Source of the DNA: Mycolicibacterium austroafricanum
GTDB lineage: Bacteria > Actinomycetota > Actinomycetes > Mycobacteriales > Mycobacteriaceae
Length of the DNA: 64,000 nt
Reading direction: 5' to 3'
Assembly: GCF_902705885.1 (NCBI RefSeq)
Contig: NZ_CACSIP010000031.1
Span: 1 to 64,000, forward strand
The stretch's first letter is position 1. Each line of letters starts with the position of its first letter. Made by a program: the position numbers and the translations under genes. Shown one piece after another: positions 59,205 through 64,000 of the stretch. The notes below the pieces were generated by a model. That model worked only from the letters and a program-made list of their open reading frames with translations. It was not told where the DNA came from and made no database searches.

Positions 59205-60571
59205 CAGCTCGTTCCTGCCAGGTAGCGGTCCACCACGGAGTGGTAGTGCGCGATCACAACTTCCTCCTTGACCAGCGACATCGAATCCAGCCGGCGATTG
59301 CGCAATCCACGCTGCTGGCGCGGCATCTGCTCGTAATCCTGCTGCAGCGCAAGGAAGTACTTGTAGCCACCGGGCTCGGTGACGTCGATCCGATCGGCCT
59401 TCAGCGCATCTTTGTACTCGTCGGGCAGCCACATCACGCTGATGATGTGCCAGTAGCACCGGTTGGGGTCCCCGCTCTCGTGTGGCTGAGCGAGGATGAC
59501 CGTCGCCTCGCCCGCACGCACGGTCATGAAGAAGTTCGGGAACAGCACCCAGCCGTGGTTGTCGCTCATCTGCGCGTCGGTCAGGGCACTGACGTCGAAG
59601 CCCATCCCGGTGAGGGTCTCGCGGGTGGCCCGCTGCAGCAGGGTCCGCGGTGTCGCCCCTTCGGGAAGACTCAAGGTGCCGCTCTCATCACGGTTCTCGG
59701 CTACCAACTCCTGGAATCGGGGCAGCACCGCGGTCACCGACGGGAAAGTCTCGGGCAACCCCATGATGCCCTCGACCTGCTCTTCCAAGCCGTACTTCTT
59801 GCCGGCCACCTCGAACGGAGCGCAGGAAACGCTGTGCTTGTCGAAGAAGCGGTACCGGGTGGTGCTGGGGTCGATCATGACGACCTGCAACAGCTCAGGA
59901 TGGATGCCGGAGATGTGATAGCCCTCCTCGAAGGCGTCCATGACCACTTTCCAGTTGCAGTTCAACGCTTCCCGCACATCGAGGACGGTCACCATCTCCT
60001 CGAGGTGATACGGGCTCAACAGTTCCATCACCTCCGCGCCGAGAAAGTCCGCCAGTGGCGCCGCATCCGGGTCCGGATTCAGGAAGATGAAGCCGGCGAA
60101 ACACTCGACCGACACCGGCAACAGACCAAGACCGTCCTTGTCGAGCGCCGTGACTTCGTTCTCCTCCTGGCGCAGCACTCCTTTGAGCTTGCCCTCGAGG
60201 TCGTAGGACCAGAGGTGGTACTGACACAGCAGGCCGCGCTTCGCGTTGCCCTTGCCGTTGCACAGCACATTGCCGCGGTGCCTGCATGCATTGACAAAGC
60301 CGCGAATCGTCCGGTCCTTGCCGCGGACAAGCAGAAACGACTGATCGAGCAGCCGGTATTCCTTCCAGTCGCCGACGGCGGGAAGCTCCGCCTCCCGGCC
60401 CGCGACCTGCCAGACCCGCAACCAGATGTTGTCGCGCTCACGCTGCACGTAGTCCGGATCGGTGTATCGGTCGGTACTGATGGTCATGCGGAACTGTCCG
60501 GCATCGATGTCATCGAGGCCCATGCCGCTTTCGAACCACTCCCCCGGTCGCACTGGATGTGTCGTTGTCAT
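59204..60571 (-). CDS. Rieske non-haem iron oxygenase, alpha subunit
   Basis: 455 aa from ATG 60571. Rieske ligands are Cys96-x-His98 (NACRHRGNV) and Cys116-x2-His119 (LLCQYHLWSY). The mononuclear site is DAFEEGYHISGIHPEL with His219 and His224. It is not close to the pair at 37590/42919 and has its own SnoaL-like partner. No reductase lies in this operon, so the enzyme at 39681 or another must serve. The promoter carries the TetR-type palindrome. Confidence 0.96.
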   Translation of the reverse strand: MTTTHPVRPGEWFESGMGLDDIDAGQFRMTISTDRYTDPDYVQRERDNIWLRVWQVAGREAELPAVGDWKEYRLLDQSFLLVRGKDRTIRGFVNACRHRGNVLCNGKGNAKRGLLCQYHLWSYDLEGKLKGVLRQEENEVTALDKDGLGLLPVSVECFAGFIFLNPDPDAAPLADFLGAEVMELLSPYHLEEMVTVLDVREALNCNWKVVMDAFEEGYHISGIHPELLQVVMIDPSTTRYRFFDKHSVSCAPFEVAGKKYGLEEQVEGIMGLPETFPSVTAVLPRFQELVAENRDESGTLSLPEGATPRTLLQRATRETLTGMGFDVSALTDAQMSDNHGWVLFPNFFMTVRAGEATVILAQPHESGDPNRCYWHIISVMWLPDEYKDALKADRIDVTEPGGYKYFLALQQDYEQMPRQQRGLRNRRLDSMSLVKEEVVIAHYHSVVDRYLAGTS

Positions 60572-60760
60572 TGCGGATCGCTCCTCGAGGTCGTCGACGG
60601 GTCCCGCGCACGGACGGGTCGGCATCTCCGCACGATGTCGTCGGCTCCTCGGGAAGGTGCTCTTGTCGACGACCAGGCCGCGGCGACGCCGACTGTGGCT
60701 GTCAGGCGGGCGGTGACCACGGCTCTTCGTTCGGTGATGGCAGTCACTACTATACGCATC

Positions 60761-60775
60761 TGTATTTCAGATACA
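60761..60775. promoter_or_regulatory. Second TetR-type operator before Rieske operon
   Basis: TGTATTT-C-AGATACA matches the operator at 57383 at 13 of 15 positions, and the flanks also agree (ATAC four bases before CTGTAT, and AAG after). It lies 190 bp upstream of the Rieske start, downstream of the FadE gene that ends at 60866. Confidence 0.65.
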
Positions 60776-60865
60776 AGTACGTATATCAAGCTCGGCGACT
60801 GGGCACTGTCGACGGATTCGCGCCGACGTCCGGGGAGAACCTGACGGCCGTGATGGCCGAAATCG

Positions 60866-62026
60866 CTACAGGCCCAGCGACTTGGCGATCATCACCTTCA
60901 TCACCTCGCTGGTCCCCGCGTAGATTCGAGCCACCCGGGCGTCGGTGTAGAGCCGGGCGATCGGGTATTCCATCATGTAGCCGTACCCGCCGAACAGTTG
61001 CAGGCAGCGGTCGACCACCCGTTGCTGCATCTCGGTGCAGAACAGTTTCACCCTGGCCGCGTCAGCGCCGGAGAGTTCGCCCTCGACGTGCAGCGCGATC
61101 GCCCGGTCCAGCATCGCCTGCCCGGCCTCGACATCCGTCGAACAGGCGGCCAATTCGAACTTGGTGTTCTGGAACGAGGCCACCGGGGTACCGAATGCCT
61201 TGCGGTCCTTGGTGTAGTCGATGGCCGCCGCGATCGCCGAGCGGGCCTGCGCCACCGAGCCGACCGCCACGGTCAGCCGCTCCTGCGAGAGGTTGTGGCC
61301 CAGATAGCCGAACGCCTCGTCCACCTGGCCGAGCACATTCGCCGCCGGAACACGCACGTCGACGAACGACAACTCCGCGGTGTCCTGCACCTTGCAGCCC
61401 ATCTTCTCCAGTTCACGGCCGCGGGTGAAACCCTCCATGCCGTCCTCGACGACCAGCAGGGTCAGCCCTTTACGGCGATTGTCGGGGTCGGTGGAGGTGC
61501 GGGCGACGACGATCACGAGGTCTGCCTGCATGCCGCCGGTGATGAACGTCTTGGCGCCGTTGACGATCCAGTCCGAGTCGTCCCCCGACCCGTCCCGGAC
61601 CGCGGTGGTGCGCATCCCCGCGAGATCGGAACCGGTGCCCGGTTCTGTCATCGCGATCGCGGTCAGCAGCGTGCCCGCGGCCAGCCCGGGGAACCACCGC
61701 TGCCGTTGCTCGGCATTCGCGTAGTGCAGGAAGTAGGGAAGGATCACCTCGAGCTGGGTACGCACGGTCGACAGCGTGACGAGCGCGCGTGCCGCCTCTT
61801 CCTGGAGCACCACGTTGTAGCGGTAGTCGGGCTCCCCGGCGCCGCCGTATTCCTCGGGGATGGCCATCCCGAGCATGCCGAGGGATCCCATCTGTTCGAA
61901 GACCTCGCGCGGCATCCGGCCACCCTTCTCCCACTCCGGATAGTGGGGGACGACCTCTTTGTCGACGAAATCGCGGGCGAGCTCGCGGAAGGCCTCATGG
62001 TCCTCGGTGAACAGGTCTCGACGCAT
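60866..62026 (-). CDS. Acyl-CoA dehydrogenase
   Basis: 386 aa from ATG 62026, with GAGGAG upstream. It has the FAD region AIAMTEPGTGSDLAGM, FITGGMQADLVIVVA, RKAFGTPVASFQNTKFELA, GGYGYMMEYPIARLYTDARV and the end IYAGTSEVMKVMIAKSLGL. It is a complete short/medium-chain type ACAD. It is the third gene of an operon with enoyl-CoA hydratase and thiolase, together a compact beta-oxidation set lacking only the 3-hydroxyacyl-CoA dehydrogenase. Confidence 0.95.
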   Translation of the reverse strand: MRRDLFTEDHEAFRELARDFVDKEVVPHYPEWEKGGRMPREVFEQMGSLGMLGMAIPEEYGGAGEPDYRYNVVLQEEAARALVTLSTVRTQLEVILPYFLHYANAEQRQRWFPGLAAGTLLTAIAMTEPGTGSDLAGMRTTAVRDGSGDDSDWIVNGAKTFITGGMQADLVIVVARTSTDPDNRRKGLTLLVVEDGMEGFTRGRELEKMGCKVQDTAELSFVDVRVPAANVLGQVDEAFGYLGHNLSQERLTVAVGSVAQARSAIAAAIDYTKDRKAFGTPVASFQNTKFELAACSTDVEAGQAMLDRAIALHVEGELSGADAARVKLFCTEMQQRVVDRCLQLFGGYGYMMEYPIARLYTDARVARIYAGTSEVMKVMIAKSLGL

Positions 62027-62036
62027 GGTGCTCTCC

Positions 62037-63182
62037 TCAGGCGACGAGCTCGACCAGCGTGGCGTTGGCGGTGCCGCCGCCCTCACACATGGTCTGCAGC
62101 CCGTAGCGAATTCCGTTGTCCCGCATGTGGTGGATCATCCGCGTCATCAGCACCGCGCCCGACGCGCCCAACGGGTGACCCAGCGCGATCGCACCTCCGA
62201 GTGGGTTGAGCCTGCGCTCGTCGGCTCCGGTGTCGGCGAGCCACGCCAGCGGGACCGGAGCGAACGCCTCGTTCACCTCGAACACGCCGATGTCTGAAAG
62301 GTCGACGCCGGCTTTGTGCAAGACCTTCTCGGTCGCCGGAATCGGTCCGGTGAGCATCAGTTTCGGGTCTGCGCCGGTGACGGCGCCCGCCCGGTAGCGC
62401 ACCAGCGGGGTCACGCCCAGGGTCACCGCGTTCTCGGCGGTCATCACCAGCAGTGCCGCCGCGCCGTCGGAGATCTGCGAGGAGTTACCGGCGTGGATCA
62501 CGCCGTCCTCGGCGAACGCCGGTTTGAGTCCAGCGAGTTTCTCCGCGGTGGTGCCGCGACGGATCCCCTCGTCGTCAGTGACCACCAGGCCTTCGGTGAA
62601 CACGGGCACGATCTGCTCTTTGAAAGCCCCGGCGTCCTGTGCTGCGGCGGCCCGCTCGTGCGACTGCGCGGAGTACTCGTCGAGCCGTGTGCGCGAGAAG
62701 TTCCACTGCTGGGCGATCATCTCAGCCGAGATACCCTGGTTGAACGCGAAATTGTCATAACGGGCAAGAACTTTGGGTCCGTAGGGCATCCCGGTGGCGC
62801 GCGCCGCGCCCAGCGGGACCCGGCTCATCACCTCCACTCCCCCGGCGACGACGATGTCCTGCTGGCCCGACATCACCGCGTGCACGGCGAAGTCCAGGGC
62901 CTGCTGACTCGACCCGCAGGCACGGTTGACCGTAGTGCCGGGAATGTGTTCGGGCCAGCCTGCCGCCAGCACTGCGAATCGGCCGATATTGCTGGACTGG
63001 TCGCCCACCTGGGACACGCAGCCCCAGACCACGTCGTCGATCATGTCGGGATCGACACCGGTGCGTTCGACGAGCTCGTTGAGCACCAGCGCCGACAGAT
63101 CGGCGGCATGCTGGTCGGACAGGCCGCCGTTGCGCTTGCCGACGGGCGTGCGGACCGCCCCGACGATCACCGTTTCCCGCAT
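62037..63182 (-). CDS. Acetyl-CoA acyltransferase (thiolase)
   Basis: 381 aa. Catalytic Cys is in TVNRACGSSQQAL, and GHPLGASGAVLMTRM and MCEGGGTANATLVELV hold the His and second Cys. ATG 63182 overlaps the enoyl-CoA hydratase stop (TGATG). It cleaves beta-ketoacyl-CoA with CoA. It is a degradative thiolase of normal length, unlike the Ltp-type thiolases at 10134 and 27699. Confidence 0.96.
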   Translation of the reverse strand: MRETVIVGAVRTPVGKRNGGLSDQHAADLSALVLNELVERTGVDPDMIDDVVWGCVSQVGDQSSNIGRFAVLAAGWPEHIPGTTVNRACGSSQQALDFAVHAVMSGQQDIVVAGGVEVMSRVPLGAARATGMPYGPKVLARYDNFAFNQGISAEMIAQQWNFSRTRLDEYSAQSHERAAAAQDAGAFKEQIVPVFTEGLVVTDDEGIRRGTTAEKLAGLKPAFAEDGVIHAGNSSQISDGAAALLVMTAENAVTLGVTPLVRYRAGAVTGADPKLMLTGPIPATEKVLHKAGVDLSDIGVFEVNEAFAPVPLAWLADTGADERRLNPLGGAIALGHPLGASGAVLMTRMIHHMRDNGIRYGLQTMCEGGGTANATLVELVA

Positions 63183-63979
63183 CAGGTCTGCTCCTTCTCG
63201 TACAACGCCCACGTTCCCGTGAACTCCGGCTCCCGCTTCGCGGCGAAGGCGACATACGCCTGCGTCGAGTCTGCCGTCGCGAAGTTACCGGGCTGCGCGC
63301 GGGCTTCGTTGGCCAGCGCCTCTCGGAGCGTGGCGCTGGCCCCGTCGTTGAGCAGCGCCTTGCTCTGCGCGAGCGCGAACGGCGGCCCCGCGGCAAGGCG
63401 GTCGGCCAGTTCGTCGACGAACCCGTCGATCGCCTCAGCCGCTTTCACCCAGGTGACGAGCCCGAGTGCATGCGCTTCCTCGGCTCCGATCATGTCGGCC
63501 AGCAGCACCAGGCGCTTGGCCTGCTGCAGTCCGACGAGCTTGGGCAGCAACCAGGATCCGCCAAGATCCACAGACAGTCCGCGTTTGGCGAAGATCTGGC
63601 AGAACCGTGACTCGGGCGTGGCCACGACCAGGTCACATCCGAGCGCCAGGTTCCAGCCCGCGCCGACCGCGACGCCGGTCACTTTGGCGATCGTCGGGAT
63701 CGCGAGTTCGTGCAGTGCCAGTGCGACGTCGGTGAGCCGTTCCAGCTTGTAGCGCGGGTGCACCTCTTCACCGGTGCCGATGTCGGCTCCCGAACTGAAC
63801 GCCCCACCGGCGCCGGTGAGCACCAGCGCCCGCACCTCGCTGTCACGTTTGAGGTCGCGGAGAGCGTCGGCCAATTCGATCCACAGCCGCGCGTCCAGCG
63901 CGTTCTTGCGTTCGGGTCGGTTCAGCGTCAGGGTGCGCACTCCGCCGCGGTCGGACGACAGGAGTACCTGATCAGACAT
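63182..63979 (-). CDS. Enoyl-CoA hydratase/isomerase
   Basis: 265 aa. It is of crotonase type: LTLNRPERKNALDARLW, oxyanion GAGGAFSSGADIG, and SVDLGGSWLLPKLVGLQQAK. The glutamate usual at one catalytic position is replaced by GG (DLGGSW). Family members with this change may act as isomerases or hydrolases. It is first in the beta-oxidation operon. Its promoter would lie past the window end. Confidence 0.95.
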   Translation of the reverse strand: MSDQVLLSSDRGGVRTLTLNRPERKNALDARLWIELADALRDLKRDSEVRALVLTGAGGAFSSGADIGTGEEVHPRYKLERLTDVALALHELAIPTIAKVTGVAVGAGWNLALGCDLVVATPESRFCQIFAKRGLSVDLGGSWLLPKLVGLQQAKRLVLLADMIGAEEAHALGLVTWVKAAEAIDGFVDELADRLAAGPPFALAQSKALLNDGASATLREALANEARAQPGNFATADSTQAYVAFAAKREPEFTGTWALYEKEQT

Positions 63980-64000
63980 CAGTGGGCCGGTCCGATCGCA

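Noticed and set aside
60568..60789. 73-codon minus ORF upstream of the Rieske gene
   Set aside because: It runs through the TetR-type operator, has no ribosome site and resembles no protein. It is treated as promoter region.
1..64000. Search for tRNA, rRNA, transposases, integrases or attachment sites
   Set aside because: None could be recognised on either strand, so the catabolic island cannot be called a mobile element from this window.

Overview
The window is high-GC DNA from a mycobacterium, most likely a fast-growing environmental Mycolicibacterium-type species. The evidence is a complete yrbEA-yrbEB-mceA-F operon, mycofactocin-coupled dehydrogenases, an F420-type luciferase-like oxidoreductase, many cytochrome P450/ferredoxin pairs, dense acyl-CoA dehydrogenase and thiolase content, frequent GTG/TTG starts and ATGA/TGATG gene junctions. 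No rRNA, tRNA, CRISPR array, transposase or integrase was recognised. No non-coding stretch exceeds about 300 bases.

Layout. 1-679: start of an exported protein (minus, runs off the window) and a small secreted protein. 742-15295 (minus): one apparent operon of about 14.5 kb reading ALDH, CaiB-type CoA-transferase, thiolase-like/DUF35 fusion, SCP2-type thiolase, yrbEA, yrbEB, mceA-F, so a lipid importer is joined to acyl-CoA enzymes. 15585-19334 (plus): SDR, mycofactocin-coupled SDR, ferredoxin, P450, secreted protein. 19501-21682 (minus): two-subunit acyl-CoA dehydrogenase. 21930-33848 (plus): two amidohydrolases, Rieske ferredoxin, hydrolase, a NuoF-like flavoprotein with ferredoxin, a DUF35-Ltp2-like aldolase fusion, a hydrolase, two beta-hydroxyacid dehydrogenases, a P450/ferredoxin pair and a deleted P450 pseudogene. 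A short minus gene (25574-26056) interrupts it. 33957-44184 (minus): DUF1330 protein, ferredoxin, P450, then a large MarR-linked oxygenase operon with two Rieske oxygenases each paired with a small unknown protein, their reductase, an SDR, a TauD-type dioxygenase, an AhpD-like protein and an unusual amidohydrolase. 44377-49298 (plus): ALDH, membrane protein, epimerase-like, EthD-like and LLM-class genes. 49579-53563 (plus): TetR, acyl-CoA dehydrogenase, APH-type kinase, quinone reductase. 53687-63979: TetR plus unknown gene, two decayed SDR genes, a P450/NTF2 operon, a TetR, a Rieske/SnoaL/AhpD operon, and a beta-oxidation trio.

Together the genes look like an uptake and catabolic island for one or more sterol-, terpenoid- or alicyclic-type lipids. 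Oxygenases and P450s open or hydroxylate the substrate, SDR/ALDH enzymes oxidise it, CoA-transferase and acyl-CoA enzymes shorten the chain, and an Ltp2-like aldolase removes a side chain. The substrate cannot be named from sequence.

The most interesting signals are regulatory and evolutionary. (1) An inverted repeat GAGAAY-N3-RTTCTC recurs in several promoters and would tie the mce operon, P450s, acyl-CoA dehydrogenase and amidohydrolase genes into one regulon. (2) A 15-bp near-palindrome is shared by the promoters of a TetR/NTF2-P450 pair and a distant Rieske operon. (3) A MarR-type site CAAGTACTTG occurs in tandem exactly 20 bp apart, with a third copy at the other end of the oxygenase operon. 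(4) Three tandem repeats of different sequence each begin at a stop codon. (5) Several genes have been shortened by internal deletions, two of them apparently between short direct repeats.
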